Source: Earliella scabrosa
Taxonomy: Eukaryota > Basidiomycota > Agaricomycetes > Polyporales > Polyporaceae
Direction: 5' to 3'
Assembly: GCA_022605405.1 (NCBI GenBank)
Contig: JABYQQ010000002.1
Coordinates: 2,728,001 to 2,792,000 of the forward strand
DNA length: 64,000 bases
Shown here: piece after piece, positions 1 through 11,580 of the stretch
Numbering within the stretch: position 1 is the stretch's first letter
Layout: the number at the start of each line of letters is the position of its first letter
Program-made: the position numbers and the translations under genes
Notes under the pieces: generated by a model
Databases searched by the model: none
Told to the model about the DNA's origin: nothing
The model's input: only the letters and a program-made list of their open reading frames with translations

Positions 1-60
1 GCGCGGCCCTCGGAAGATGGTAAGTCAACGCATCGCGGTCACCTCTTCCCCACTGCGAAC

Positions 61-345
61 TCAGTCGAGCTCGGAAATACTCACGAGAACCGGCTGCTGC
101 AGGGATAGCTTGGAGGTGGGAGGTGGATTCGGTGGTAAGATCTTGGAGCGGGGGGTGTTGAGTCTGCTGCCTCGCCGAGGCGGTTGCGGCGGACGGGCTT
201 CGTTTGGTGCGTCGGCGCGACTACCCTGAACTTGGTTGGAAGTCCGATTGACACACGACCAGCTAGAAGACCGCGAGCTTACCAACGCTATGCCCCACCG
301 TTGGTCGGTGGATGATCGACACTTCAGAAATGTCAAGCTCAATAC
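61..345 (-). CDS. Exon-like segment of a gene running off the left edge
   Basis: Not recognised. Read leftward, one frame is open and rich in Pro, Arg and Ser (it contains RPPQPPRRGSRLN and KLSLQQPVL) and ends at a good donor GTGAGT near position 82. A plausible intron (GTAAGC...CAAG) lies near 232-284. The plus-strand frames here are less protein-like. The true start and the 3' part cannot be seen, because the gene would continue past position 1. Coding status is inferred from composition and splice sites only. Confidence 0.3.
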   Translation of the reverse strand, partial: VLSLTFLKCRSSTDQRWGIALVSSRSSSWSCVNRTSNQVQGSRADAPNEARPPQPPRRGSRLNTPRSKILPPNPPPTSKLSLQQPVLVSISELD

Positions 346-595
346 GAGAATGGGATGAATCTCGAGATTGAGGCACTGCAGGCTCGCCTGGCGGCCTCGC
401 TGCTGCTGTGGGATCGCGGCTTATCATGACTCGGGAGCCGTCTCTTCAGCTACTCGATGAAACGTTCGGGCACATCCTTCCACTGCTCACACCTTGTGCT
501 GAGCTGTTCGTCTTTTCTCTCCTGCCCTCCATCTCCATTGCATCGTCTCTCCACCTGATACGTCCATTCTGCCACCACCGTCTCTCGTCCTGAAG

Positions 596-1543
596 ATGCG
601 CGCTCCTGCAAACCAAAGCGAGCAGTCCTCCATGACCCCCAACCCGCCCTCACCTCCCTCTGTCCCCCCACCTGCGGGCGGACCTGTCATCCTCGTCGGG
701 TCGAGCAGACACCGGGGTTTGTGGGTCACCCAAAGCGCGCTTCCGTCCGACAACTTGGGTGATTCGCGCGCAGTTCACGCAATTTTGCGGGAGGTCAAAG
801 GGGATTCCAAGGAGGCCGTTCGCCTGCACGTATGTCGGGGGCTCTCCTTCTATGTCATGTTTGTGAAGCTGACTGGAATCTACATACAGCGCAGCTCTCA
901 TGTCCATCAACCGGGTCATGGGGAACGTGATCGCCCCCAATCCGTCAGCCAAGCAAGCGCACCTCCATCTACCTCATCGCACGATGAGTACTACGCCGCT
1001 CGTAGCCCCTCTCCACCCAAAATCGACCACGAACCCATCATCCCCTCGACGCACTCAGAGCGGGTTGCTTCTTCGCTGTCGCCTGAGGATCATCTTCTGT
1101 GGGGACGTATGCACTCCGCTGTTGATAGGGCATTACAGAATCTGTTGGACGTTAGTGACCCAGCCGATCTAGAGCCCGCGTTGCAGCGTTTCCTTGCTTC
1201 TCAGAGGTCGCAGGCTCTGTCGAACCCTGCTATGAGAAGCGATCAAGTTAGAACTGTCGTCACCGCAGACTGGCAGGGGACCGACATCCCGTCTGGCAGG
1301 ACAGCCCAAGCCGAGTTCTTGACCCAAGCTCGGGATGATCTGGATACCGTCGCGGCGCCATTCAGGTTCGTTCGCGATCATGGTGACAGCGTCCACGCTA
1401 ATTCACTTGACGTCTGTAGGCCTCGCGATGTTGGTCCATCAGACGGTGGCGAGAACGCATGCTCTGCACCAGTATTCATCGACCGCGCATCCCCCTTCCA
1501 CTCTACCCCATCTCTCCCTTCCTCCCCTCATGCGTCAGTATAG
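596..1543 (+). CDS. Hypothetical protein, about 277 aa after removal of two introns
   Basis: Unrecognised. The frame is open from ATG 596 to the stop at 1543. Two in-frame introns with good signals are likely: 830-889 (GTATGT...CATACAG, 60 bp) and 1366-1419 (GTTCGT...TGTAG, 54 bp). Both lengths are multiples of three, so the frame is open with or without splicing. The N-terminus is Pro/Ser-rich (PPSPPSVPPPAGG) and the middle is predicted helical (around LQNLLDV and LQRFLASQR). No catalytic motif is visible. The start could lie further upstream. The opposite-strand ORFs are shadows. Confidence 0.45.
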   Translation: MRAPANQSEQSSMTPNPPSPPSVPPPAGGPVILVGSSRHRGLWVTQSALPSDNLGDSRAVHAILREVKGDSKEAVRLHVCRGLSFYVMFVKLTGIYIQRSSHVHQPGHGERDRPQSVSQASAPPSTSSHDEYYAARSPSPPKIDHEPIIPSTHSERVASSLSPEDHLLWGRMHSAVDRALQNLLDVSDPADLEPALQRFLASQRSQALSNPAMRSDQVRTVVTADWQGTDIPSGRTAQAEFLTQARDDLDTVAAPFRFVRDHGDSVHANSLDVCRPRDVGPSDGGENACSAPVFIDRASPFHSTPSLPSSPHASV

Positions 1544-2182
1544 GTCCACGCGCAGTACAGACTAGACGCGTTTTCGATGTCTTGTAATACCTTCTTGGGG
1601 ATCTCTTCTTGTGTTGTTCTACCACGCTTCACACCTTCTTGGGCCGTATTTCGGACATTGTACCCAACAACGGCAATGCTAGATGTTAGTAGTACCACAT
1701 GTGATGTCACAGAGGGTATACGATGTAAGACGGGCAATATAGTACTTTGACAGGCGCTTCCAGCGCGCTTCCTGCGCCTTTCGTCCACCTGGCGGCGGCG
1801 CTCAGCTGCCCACTGCCCTTCAGTTCCCTTCTTGCATGCTGTCGTCGAATCTCGTTCGCCCTTCAACGCGCTATCGCTTCAAGGGTTATTATACCCGCCG
1901 AACTTGTCCACCCGCACTAGGAGTCAGGACGTGGACTCGACCTGACGCTCCGGTCATCTCGAGCGATTCAGCTATCAGACAACAAAGCGCAATTCTGTGA
2001 GTCCTGTCTTTGTAACCTTTCATCACAGTGTCTTTCTCCCCCTGCACTGCAAGTTCTCCTCCCCCTCCTGCTTGCTTAAAAGGCGTCTCGTCGTCTTTCC
2101 TCCAACTTTGCTCCTCTTCCCATTTTGTGTGGATTCTCGTCTAACTCGCTGTTACGCTGGTCGCCCGCTCTTCCTTAACTCC
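1544..2182. other. Intergenic stretch without a supported gene
   Basis: No frame gives a convincing protein. The last 180 bases are pyrimidine-rich, as is usual just upstream of a fungal start codon, and contain a weak TATA-like TTAAAAGG near 2077. That could serve the gene starting at 2183. Confidence 0.3.
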
Positions 2183-3328
2183 ATGATCGAACCGGAACAA
2201 CCTGTTACTATTACCATCGAACATTCGCCTTACCCTGCCCTCCTCCTTCCAGTGGATAATGGTGTGCAGCTAAAGAAGTCGTCGGTGATTCTCCGTCATC
2301 GTCATCTCAAGCAACAGTATACCGTCATAGAAGGGTAAGCTGAGACTATATTGTTCCGCGGTATCGACTGACGCCCCTTCCAGAAACGGCCTTAATGGAG
2401 GAGTGTCTGACACGCCACCCAAACATACTCGCAGCACTGTTGTTACCCTTGCAACGGTGAGCCGCATTCTACACTATTCGCGCATGGACGCTCAATGACC
2501 TACCAGAGCGTTGACACTCCACCGCAAGGTCCACCTGGACCACCTGCTGCCGGCCCTAGCAGGTGAATATGCCAGTTCTCTAAATCGTTTGATCGCACGG
2601 CTGATTCTTTGGTTCCGTTAAGCACGCCTGCTGGAGGGTCTATCGGGCACGAACAACCAGCAGAAACGTCCGCTCTCGGGTTGTCTGGGCCTAGTTCTGC
2701 TGGCTTATCTGCCCTGCGCTCCTCCCCCGCACCCGACGAGCAACAGGCAGGGAGGCTTTCTGTCGTCCGGCCGCATATCCCTGGACGCCCCCTCCCTCAT
2801 ACAGACGTCATCGGAACAAGCCTGACCACTAGGTTCGTCTTTACCCGTCATGTCGTTTGACCTTCATCCTTTCTCATGCGTTCTGTAGCGGCGTGGATCT
2901 GGTTGTTCGGCGCACAGAGCACCAGATGCGTCACATCCAGGAGAAGACTGTCTGGTATTGGTCTTCTGCTGACGATCTTCTCGCTAATCCGGTCGCTATC
3001 CCATCCACCCGGCTACACTTCGGAGACCTCTACATCCACTACGCTTCTGGGCAACGCAAGCAAATCTGGATGCGCACGGCCGACGGACAATGGGACGCAA
3101 TCAAGATGTATCACCCGCATCCGTATCTCGAAGGCTATGTCTTGAACATCGTATCAAACGGCGAACCTTCCTGGGTGAAGACCACAACAATTCGCACATA
3201 TGAAGGCCGGAAGAAGAAGCAGCAACGTGAGGCTGCGAAGTCGCAGTCGCCTGAAGGTGAGTCTTCACAAGCTGTCTCGACGCTGCTCATGTCGTGGCTC
3301 ATGCTTACTTTCAGAGACTCGTTGCTGA
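2183..3328 (+). CDS. Hypothetical protein, six exons, 290 aa
   Basis: Unrecognised, but the gene model is coherent. Exons are 2183-2334, 2384-2456, 2507-2562, 2623-2832, 2889-3256 and 3315-3328. Every junction has GT...AG signals and the phases add up exactly to 291 codons. The N-terminal half is low-complexity, rich in Pro, Gly and Ser (PPQGPPGPPAAGPSS). The exon at 2889-3256 encodes a compact, probably folded, part with many aromatics (EKTVWYWSSADDLL, HFGDLYIHYASGQRKQIW, DAIKMYHPHPYLEGYVL) and then a lysine/arginine-rich tail (GRKKKQQREAAK). No enzyme motif is seen. The basic tail would suit a nuclear protein, but that is inference. Confidence 0.6.
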
Positions 3329-3788
3329 GTTGCGATCTGGGTCGGTGCGTTTTTGACCTGGCGAAGATTTGCACCACACCGCAGACATTGTATTCACCCC
3401 TCAGCATTCTCTGTTGTGGATGGTCTATACTACGTGCCACGATCATTAGTAGTGTTGTACCATACCCATGAAGTCATCGTCTATTGCTCTCCTCTCTGGT
3501 AATGCTATTGGAATCTGTTCGGGAATGATAGGACATTATGATTGCATCTATAAACGTTGGCTCGATTGCCTGGCGTAATTGATTCGCGTGCTACGACATG
3601 CTGAAAGGTTCGACTAAGCATACGCGTAGCCGGTCGATTTTGCGCGCACGGAGTGTTTGGTCATGTGATCGCGAGCCCCCAATAGACCCGCGGCGGACAG
3701 TGACACGTCAGTGCAGCGGCCCTCGTTCGTTGATACTCCTCCTCATTCTTGTTCCACCTCCTCCTCAGCGTAGCTTCCAATCCTGGCA
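3329..3788. other. Intergenic stretch without a supported gene
   Basis: I see no convincing coding frame, repeat or RNA gene here. Confidence 0.3.
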
Positions 3789-3966
3789 TTGTGGCGTTGC
3801 GGTGTTTCTTCTCAGGCTACCCGCTTCGTCCGTTTCGCGTGGCGCGATAGCCATGCTGTAGCCCTGGAGGAGCAGAGACGATTCGGAGACGAAGGTGCGA
3901 CTCAAGTGCTGACTGATCTGTCCAACTCCACAGTTGTAGCTCTATATCTGACTGACTCCTTTCTAG

Positions 3967-5352
3967 GCGGATCGGCAACTGTGTTCAAGACGTTTCTCAG
4001 CAAGCCTCGATGACTCAGGGTATGTGGGGGACGTCGCTATTGGCTTCAGCACAGTCGTGCTCATTTGGCGCGATTACCGACTCGAGGCCCAGCGCCGGCT
4101 CGCCAACAAGCCCGACGTGGGGAGTCAAGCCCAGGTCACCGCCATCACGAGTGGCCGAGTCCTCTTCGACCTTCCGCAGTCTGGCAACGGAGGCAGGCAG
4201 TCGGGCTGGGTGTGGTTGAGATCATGGCGGGGTCAGCGAGGGTGCCTGGTGAGCTCCCTGGTTTTACGGTGTACGCCTAGCGCCATGGTCTTCGCGTCGG
4301 CGCGCCTCCGGGACTCTGTCCGTTGCGAGGCCATCGGGCAGGTTTACTTGCTGGATGCCCCCAAGTTCGAGGTCAGTTGCCCTTCCTTCCTGACTGTTTG
4401 CGCTGTACCGACATCGGACCGATAGTAGCGGACGATGCTAGGGCCCGTCACGGAAGACCACAGAGAAGTCCTCGACGAAGGAGGTTGTCATCGAGCCCAC
4501 CGCAGGTCTCACCGAGGCTACGAACGAGGTCGAGCCCGACCGGAAGCTCAGTTATTCCGAGTCGGTCCGCCCTGACCTGGTTTTGATTCGGGAACAAGCC
4601 TAGGTGTGGTGCATCTGCGTACCTGAAACTGGGCTCGCGGCTACTTCCTTGGTGTTGACCACCGCGGCCGCGATCGCCATTCCCGAGATCGTAATCGTCC
4701 CTCCGCGTCCCGAACCCGACCTTCCCCATCGAGGACAGCCTGGCGAGCATTTGCAGCGAGGACTCGTTCGAGGGCGACAGCCACGGGAGGTCTTCCACTC
4801 CTCCAACCAGGACCCCGAGTCGGATCACAGCACGTCCTCTATCCGATGGACACGTCCGAGCTCGACATATCTGATCCCGATTCCGAGGCGTCGTCGCCCT
4901 CGGTTGACAGGCTCCCGCTCGAAACGCCGACCCTGGCTGCTCAGCTTCCCCTTGTGTCGACGGCGGCGTTCCCGTGCTCGTTCAGCACCGGTCACCTCGC
5001 CACGGACGCGAGCTGCTACTTCCCGACGCTGTCTAGCTCGGACTACCTGAAGGTTTCTTCGCCGAGCTTCTACACACCCCGGAAGCAGGAGGTCAACAGG
5101 GACTTCGGGATTCCGAACGTGACAAGGAAGCCGTTCAAGCTGCAGTTGGCCGCGAGCTCTTCCCCCACCAGCAATGGCAGGAGAGCGACGATTCGGGAGA
5201 GGCGCCAGGCAGCGGGCCTCGACCTGAAGAGTGTTGACTTGGGCCTTGGGATTGGTCCTCAATGGAGACAAGGACCGCCTGAAGGCCATTTCCGCCCGCC
5301 GACAGAGCTCGTCGACATCATGTTCAACCTCGAAGCAGAGGAAGCGGCTTAG
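3967..5352 (+). pseudogene. Unrecognised gene with broken frame
   Basis: Three protein-like stretches follow each other on the plus strand in different frames. The first (from about 3967, with SASLDDSGYVGDVAIGF and LEAQRRLANKPDVG) joins cleanly across a 70-bp intron ending at 4440 (GTCAGT...GCTAG) to an acidic stretch (EKSSTKEVVIEPTAG, NEVEPDRKLSYSESV) that stops at about 4602. A second stretch resumes near 4680 (IPEIVIVPPRPEPDL) and shifts frame to DSLASICSEDSFEGD. The last frame (4846-5352, MDTSELDISDPDSEASS to FNLEAEEAA) runs to a stop. At least two single-base frame changes are needed to join them, so this is either a decayed gene or a place of assembly error. Function unknown. Confidence 0.4.
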
Positions 5353-5437
5353 GTCTCTTTCGAAGCCACGCGACCTCGCTCGCTACAAGTGAATGCGGGC
5401 GATGCCTTGTCTTCTCATCTTCCTGGACAACTCGCAT

Positions 5438-5878
5438 TCACCGCATCTTGCGACCGTTCTCTCTGTGTCGCTCAAGAAGACTACATTCACTCGCTATCGA
5501 CAAGCACATGTAACGACTAACAGATCTCCCGACCTCTTCGGTTGCGATGTGCTCCTGCGAGGCAAGATGTAGCGTTCCCGCGACGTGGTTATGGACGTTT
5601 GCCGCTTTCAACGTCGTCATGACGGCTTGCGGAACACCGACCTCGATGTTCGGCACAGCGGTTCTCCGGCAGACGCTCTGCACTCGCCTCAACAAGGTTC
5701 CGAGCGACAGGTTCTTCACATCGTCGGTCGTGACGCTCTTATCACGATGTGCCGTCCCGGGACCGTCGGGACGGACTCCCAGCGCTTCCGCTAGGTCGTC
5801 AACGATCGCCTTCGCACTGTCTCCGTGGTCGATCCTGCCACTCGCCTGTCGACATCTGATATCCTGAAGCCCTCCCAT
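5438..5878 (-). CDS. Uncharacterised ORF, 146 aa
   Basis: The minus-strand frame is open from ATG 5878 and reads better than its complement. It has helix-forming stretches such as AKAIVDDLAEALGV and NLSLGTLLRRVQSV. No domain is recognised and no introns are required. It is convergent with the broken gene ending at 5352. It may be an isolated exon or chance ORF. Confidence 0.3.
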   Translation of the reverse strand: MGGLQDIRCRQASGRIDHGDSAKAIVDDLAEALGVRPDGPGTAHRDKSVTTDDVKNLSLGTLLRRVQSVCRRTAVPNIEVGVPQAVMTTLKAANVHNHVAGTLHLASQEHIATEEVGRSVSRYMCLSIASECSLLERHRENGRKMR

Positions 5879-6420
5879 CCGTTGGCCGTCGTCATCGCCT
5901 TCCTTTCCGATTTCCCGTTCAAGAGAAAGACCCTTTTTCCTTGTATAATCCCTGCGAGTCCTCGAGATGTCTTCGTGACCTCGTTTTAGTGATCGCCGAG
6001 AGCCTTGCCAGACGGTTGCAACACCCTCATGTCATCGTAGTCGACCGAACTCCTGCTACAATCATAACCTAGCATAATACCATGACGCTGTTGGTGAATA
6101 GTCTGGCAAATGACATAGCAGCACTTCGGAGGATACAAATATGCGCTAGGCATGTATTCCATGGCGATCAAGGAGCGAAAGCAGAAGAACACGGTGATTG
6201 TGCGCGTGCGTGAATGCGAGACCCGTATATATATGCCCAATATGCCTAACACGTAACATCCCTCTACATATATGCCATGTCACGATCGCGACCTCAGAAT
6301 GCCCGTTCGGGCACTGCGGACACGACAGAGAGGTAACTTGGGTCTATATCTTGTCCGGGGTCTATCTCCTCGTAAGTTCATCATCTTATAATCCAAGCCA
6401 TGTCTATGCGGCGCCCTATG
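5879..6420. other. AT-richer intergenic stretch
   Basis: Sequence with short TATA runs (for example TATATATAT near 6227) and no supported gene. Confidence 0.3.
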
Positions 6421-7340
6421 CTACGATTTCCAGTCGTTATCATTGTCCAGGACGCTCTTGCTCGAAGCCTGCTTCGGCGTCTGCGTCGTCTGCGACTTCG
6501 GCTGCAGCCTGGATGTGCGCGACGGCGTGAGCGGCTTGGGCGGCGAAATGGGGAGACTGTCCAGTGCCAGGCCGTCGTTGTCCTCCTCGAAAGAGCGACT
6601 GTGCACTGGAGGAGGAGATATGCTGCTTGTGGAGGTGGACATCGGGAGAGACGCGGAAGGGGTGGACGGAGAAGGCGAGGTCAGAGTGGCGAAGAGAGAG
6701 CCGGCTGCATCGGAGATGAGGGGTGAGGCGCGTTTCTGGCTCTTCGTGAACCTGGAAAGGTACACGATGTCAGATATTGATGACGTGGAACAGAAGGTGG
6801 ATCGGTGACACGCATATAGTCGTTCAAAGCCCGGAGACTTGTACGGATGGCAAGAGAGGATTTGAAGGCAAGGAACACTCACATATCGCCCTTCTGCAGC
6901 TCGCTGCGCTTCTTCCCCACACTGACACTGCCCATCCAGGTAGAGGCCACGGGGCTCGCGATTCTCATCGTCCTCATTCGGCGGCGGCTAATAAACGGGA
7001 TCATCCACGTCAACTTCGACATCCTCGTCCGAATCTTCGGCATCCAGCGCGACGGCTTCCAGATTGTCGTCCTCTTCCGGGGTTGTGCCGTCACTGCCGT
7101 GTCCGAGTTGTTGAGAACGTCCGAGTTACTGGGAGTACTTAGTGGACGCATCCTGTCGGTCTCTAGACTGGGAGCCGGTGCACGCAGTGTGCACATCAGC
7201 GGCGGTTCTGGCGGATGGTCCAGGTTCAGCAGCCGCGTCAGGTTCAACAGCGGCGTCCGGCTTACTGTGCGAGTCTTCACGGATGCGCGCAGGCCGTGCT
7301 TCCGCAAGGTCTTAACACCCACGCCTTGAAGGCGTAGCGA
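6421..7340 (-). pseudogene. Ser/Pro-rich gene with frame disturbance
   Basis: Read right to left, a first part (7322 down, with KTLRKHGLRASVKTRTVSR and DHPPEPPLM) leads into SVSVGKKRSELQKGD. It then crosses an unusually long intron (about 6751-6889, GTGAGT...TTCCAG) in correct phase into FTKSQKRASPLISDAAGSL and a Ser/Thr/Pro-rich tail ending near 6421. In the middle, another frame gives a strikingly acidic protein-like stretch (EEDDNLEAVALDAEDSDED), so two compensating single-base shifts may be present. The tail looks disordered, with many possible phosphosites. Family not recognised. Confidence 0.35.
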
Positions 7341-8449
7341 ATGACACCACCATGGTGCCGCATGACGGCATCGCGGTCGGCTGTAGAGCAGAGTCAGCCC
7401 ATGTCGAACAGATAAAAGGCACGTCGAGACAACTTGAGTCGCAGTCCCATCGGTGGTCGGTCACACCAGGCCCCACCGAGATTCGATGTGCAAGCCTCGA
7501 GGGCCAAGCAGCTCCTCGTTGAATCCGAGCCCAGGGTGTAGACAAGTGCTGAGCAACGGCGCAAGAGCGAGGAAAGCGAGAGCGAAGTGACAACGAGGAG
7601 CGAGACTTTGATGATTGAGGGCGAGAGATAGCGAAGCGACGAGACATATGGCAGCGATGGCAAGAAAGTTGGCCACAGGCTCACCGCAACGAGAGGGGCC
7701 ACGTGCACGGAGCGACGGCAACTGATCCCGATGTCAGAGACCACGTGGTGGTCGCGTCGCGTCCTGTTTCATCCTTCCACCCTACGTACTTACACTCAGT
7801 CTCACCGACGTGCCCATATGATGCTTACACGCGATGTATTCGTCCACCGAGACAGTCGTTCCCGGACATCCACTCGCCCCGTAGGAGACCTGCTCTTCCT
7901 CGACGCCAAAGGTCGTGTCGCCAACTGGCCAGTCCAATGCAACCGCCCATTTCGCGTGTTCTGACACGTTCTCTCCCTCTCTCTTCTTCTGCGACCCCGG
8001 CCCAATCCATGCGCTACCAGTGACTGCGACAACTGGCTGTGCAGCTGGAAGAAGTGCGCGTGATGCAGCACGTCGTCATCGCGCCTTTCGTTTTCGGCCG
8101 TATCGACCCAGTGAGACCTGGACCAATGTGCTCTTCACTGTTTCAGCGTATTTTCGAAGTCCGACTGGAAATTCGGCATTGGGTCGTGTATGGGTTGAAG
8201 TTGGCGAGACCAGAGAGCAGATAGGTGCGTGCTCCTCACCTGTGTACCTGCCCGTCGTTGGCTCCGCGCACGGCTCCGCAGAGGCACGGATTAGCCATTT
8301 GCAGGACGCGTCCGGAAACGTCAAGTTATTGATGTTTGCTCGGGGCGCGTTTCTGCCCCGCTGAGGGGCTGTGCTGTACACGTGTGGAGGGTCTAGTGCG
8401 TCAAAGCTCGAGGTACGTGCTTGTTGTGTACCTTGCGGTCAGAGCTCAT
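7341..8449. other. Stretch without an assignable gene
   Basis: Several frames are open on both strands, for example near 8110-8220 plus and 8076-8381 minus, but none is distinctive and no consistent splice pattern emerged. Confidence 0.25.
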
Positions 8450-9597
8450 GGATTAGAAACCAGGCCGGCAAAGCCCACAACAGGTGGACCGGGCAAGAAA
8501 GGGAGGAGGGAGACACACTCTTCGGCGGATAAGATCCGGCTCGCCAACTAGGCCAAGAAGCAGGCCAAGGAGCACGACCCAGACGTGGCTTGGTGGAAGG
8601 AGCAACTCGCGACATCGAGGACACGCCGAGTCGCCGATGCCGTAGAAGATGATCGCCATTGACATTCTCATGTGGCGCACGAAGGAGGACCGGCTTGCCC
8701 TGGAGACGCGACTCTACCGATCCAGACTAGCCCTCCAACACCCGCTCGCAAGCACGTAAGTCGCAAGCCGCAGAACCGACATCGATAGGGTTACCGAGTG
8801 AATATAGGCGTACATCAGTGCAAAATACTGCAATCTACGGGCCTGCATTCCCAGAGGCCGGCCCGTCGACATTCGAACCGTATGCATTGCATCGCGGACG
8901 TTGAGCCTGCGCACTCTGACTTTTCCCGCTCACTGCAACCACAGTAAACGACGCCAGAGACGCGCCCGGGACCCATCAGTTGGCGCGGCGCCAGCCGAGC
9001 ATAGTGAGAGTCCTGTCCGAACCCACACAACTCCAATGCTCGCGACGGAGAGCGACATCGACAAGTGCCTGCACGAGATGAACCAAGCGTCGCTGCAAGG
9101 CCTTCGGCGGCGCTCGCTCAGCAGTACGTCCACGGACAAGACCGCTACCGCCGCCGACCGGCCGCGCCCGAGTGCAGGGCGCTGACGCTCATGCACTTTC
9201 TACCATGCTACACAAGTTAAACACGCGTAGGCAATACGAGGTGAGGAGGACGACGCTGGCGAGGACAACGAGTAAGAGGACCTAATATGACCATACAGCG
9301 GAGCTCTCGTCTGACGAATGGACCCAGCATGACAGCGAACGGGACTGAGACAACCAGGAGAGAGACGACAAGCGCGGTGAGTACCCCACGGCGCTGCACT
9401 CCGCATGTATTCTATACGCGCGTATACCCGCGCATGCACTCATCTTCTGTTTCTTCAGACGTCCCTCACACGTCGCCTGCCGCCCGACACGCCCCTGAGC
9501 CGCGAGCGCATCGATAGGCGTCCGACTATTGGGCGCAACCGCCCACTCGCCGCCAAGCTGAATTGCTTCCAGACGGAGACATCGGCGCAGGCATAGC
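8450..9597 (+). pseudogene. Scattered exon-like fragments of an unknown gene
   Basis: Protein-like plus-strand stretches are KKQAKEHDPDVAWWKEQL (around 8560-8620, preceded in frame by a TAG after ADKIRLAN), ATESDIDKCLHEMNQASL (around 9040-9100), SSDEWTQHDSERD followed by an in-frame TGA near 9350, and TPLSRERIDRRPTIGR (around 9490-9540). The in-frame stops inside otherwise charged, protein-like sequence suggest decay. The order and joins are uncertain and the family is unknown. Confidence 0.25.
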
Positions 9598-9689
9598 GTG
9601 TGTGTCAATGCGACAGTATGTATTCCGCCACCCGCTCCCTATTCTGACCGCCCCGTTAAATTAAACAATCAGTTTGCCTGCTCCTCCGC

Positions 9690-10625
9690 GTCAACGCCAG
9701 CTCCCCGCCTTCGCTGATGTACTACGCAAGCGTAAGAAGGGTAGTACTATACAGATCTGTTGGTGAGCTCCTGCGGGCACCGATCCATCCCTCTCACACC
9801 GCTGACGCCCCGCTGGCCTCTTGAGATACGTACGTTCCATTGTTTCTGGTGAGTCGTGCGCGTAGTAGAGCCAAGAGCCCGAGTTCTAACGGTTCGCCGC
9901 TCGCACGCGTACGCACCGTCTCTATACTTAGAGCTTACAAGGGTGCACGACCGAACGAATTCATCTCGCAAACGTACAGGAGACGGCCGGCTGCGTTGGG
10001 AGAGCGTCGTCCAACGATCGCCTCAAGCCTCAAGCTCAGGCCCTCTGACCCTGGGACAGTATGTACGCACATCGCATCCCCACTGCGTGCCTGGAAGACA
10101 ACAACTCTGACGCAGGCTAGTACACGCATTCTAATCAAGTCCCCTCCGCTCACATTGCTGACGATCTACATGGTTCGTTTTCACCCACTCGATGATCCAC
10201 GGTCGATCTCGCTCGCACACATCCAGCAACTCTCGCTCGTCTAGCCCTAGAGGCTCATACAGCTTTGTTCGCACGTGTCCCGGGAGCGAGAGATTGGGGA
10301 GGGAGATGGGTATCAGGGTATCACGTGTTTGCGTGGGTCCGGTTATCGGGCGTGTCGGCGGGCAAGGTCGGCGGGCGGGGTCGGCGGGCGAGACGACAGC
10401 GGGGGCGATCGGGAAATGGAGTGTGGTTCGAACTCGGCGGTGAGTAGGAGGGTGAGTGCAGCAGGGAGATCTGCATCAAGTCTGGACCGCACTTCATGGC
10501 TGTTCGCTGATGTAGCGCTGGAGGACGAGAGGAGAGACGTCCGGACATCCATGTGCTCAGTACTAGCATCTCAATCTTCTGTTCCCTCACAGGGGCTGCT
10601 GGACAGAAATGGATGCTTAGGATAG
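9690..10625 (+). pseudogene. Possible remnant of an unknown gene
   Basis: Short protein-like pieces are present on the plus strand: RQRQLPAFADVLRKRKK (about 9685-9740), GDGRLRWESVVQRSPQASS (about 9985-10045) and RSRSHTSSNSRSSSPRGSY (about 10195-10255). They are Ser/Arg-rich and could be parts of a regulatory protein, but no full model can be built. Confidence 0.22.
10354..10390 (+). repeat. Short G-rich direct repeat
   Basis: The decamer GTCGGCGGGC recurs three times with short spacers. It is a local low-complexity run, possibly able to form G-quadruplex structure. Confidence 0.4.
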
Positions 10626-10707
10626 ATGGGGCACCTCGACTGACAAACCCGCCGCTGGTTTCAAGTGCTTATTCAAGTTGTAGATATGCGGTATCGAACA
10701 CCAAACA

Positions 10708-11450
10708 CTAGTTTGCCGACCTAGAGACACTGTACACCAACTGCACTACGGTGATGAGGATGTTCGAGACGATTCCACATACGCAGACACGGAGGAGCCA
10801 GACCCTCCAGTTTGCTGTATACAACCGCTCCTTATAGTACTGGCCGCTGTGGCTCATGTACGCTGCGAAGTCAGACTCGTCCCTGACCTGGTTGTCCAAC
10901 GCCTCTAGTCCATCCCCTAACTCACGTACAACAGGAAGGACAAGGGCAGGGTGCTGAGAACCCTTCAAGTCCTGGTTTCATGAAAGATCAGATCAGAGAT
11001 CGAGACATTCTCATGGAGAGGCAGCGTTGAGTACTTACTTGAAGGTGGGCTTTACCGGTCACAAATATCACTTTGGCGTCAGTCGTGTTAAGACACTGGT
11101 GATCGATGTACCCTGCGCAATTGGCAACTTGTTCAAGACAGGAGAAGGGGGTCTACTAGTACGAGATCAAACGCACAGGCTAACGCTCGCATGCTCAGCG
11201 CCTGGAGCAAATCTCCCGGGACCTCCGCAACCTGTGAGCCTGTCGCGTCCCTCTACAGTCTGTGAGAACTGCGAACGGCTCTTCAGCACCATTGACTACT
11301 CACAATCACCAAATCAGCGGCTCCAACGGCGATTTGGACAAGCGCGTCTCCAAGACAGGCGGACGAGTCAGAGGATTTGCCTGACAAGAGAGTGTAGGAT
11401 ATGTCGGCATTGTCGGGTGGCATGTTGTTCTGTTGGCCAGCGTTCGCCAT
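10708..11450 (-). CDS. Small protein with C-terminal membrane segment, 179 aa
   Basis: Unrecognised but cleanly modelled on the minus strand. Exons are 11450-11304, 11231-11177, 11112-11039 and 10971-10708. All junctions have GT...AG and phases sum to 180 codons. The protein begins MANAGQQNNMPPDNADISY and has a short conserved-looking segment EVPGDLLQALSMRALAW. It ends with an amphipathic region and one hydrophobic helix (CVCGIVSNILITVVQLVY) ten or fewer residues from the end, the layout of a tail-anchored protein. Its start lies about 100 bp from plus-strand coding sequence beginning near 11580, so the two genes may share a divergent promoter. The function is not known. Confidence 0.6.
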
Positions 11451-11580
11451 TGCAGTAGAAATCGGGTAACCTTGACAGCACAGGAAGGAAGGGAACTGGG
11501 AACAACGAGGTGCGTCATCACGCTGTTAATAACAGTCACAGACTGGCGGCGTTTGCCGAGGTTGCACACCTTTGCCCCAC

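Noticed and set aside
10415..10440. tRNA B-box-like GGTTCGAACTC
   Set aside because: No A box or acceptor-stem pairing at the right distance; several similar words in the window also fail this test.
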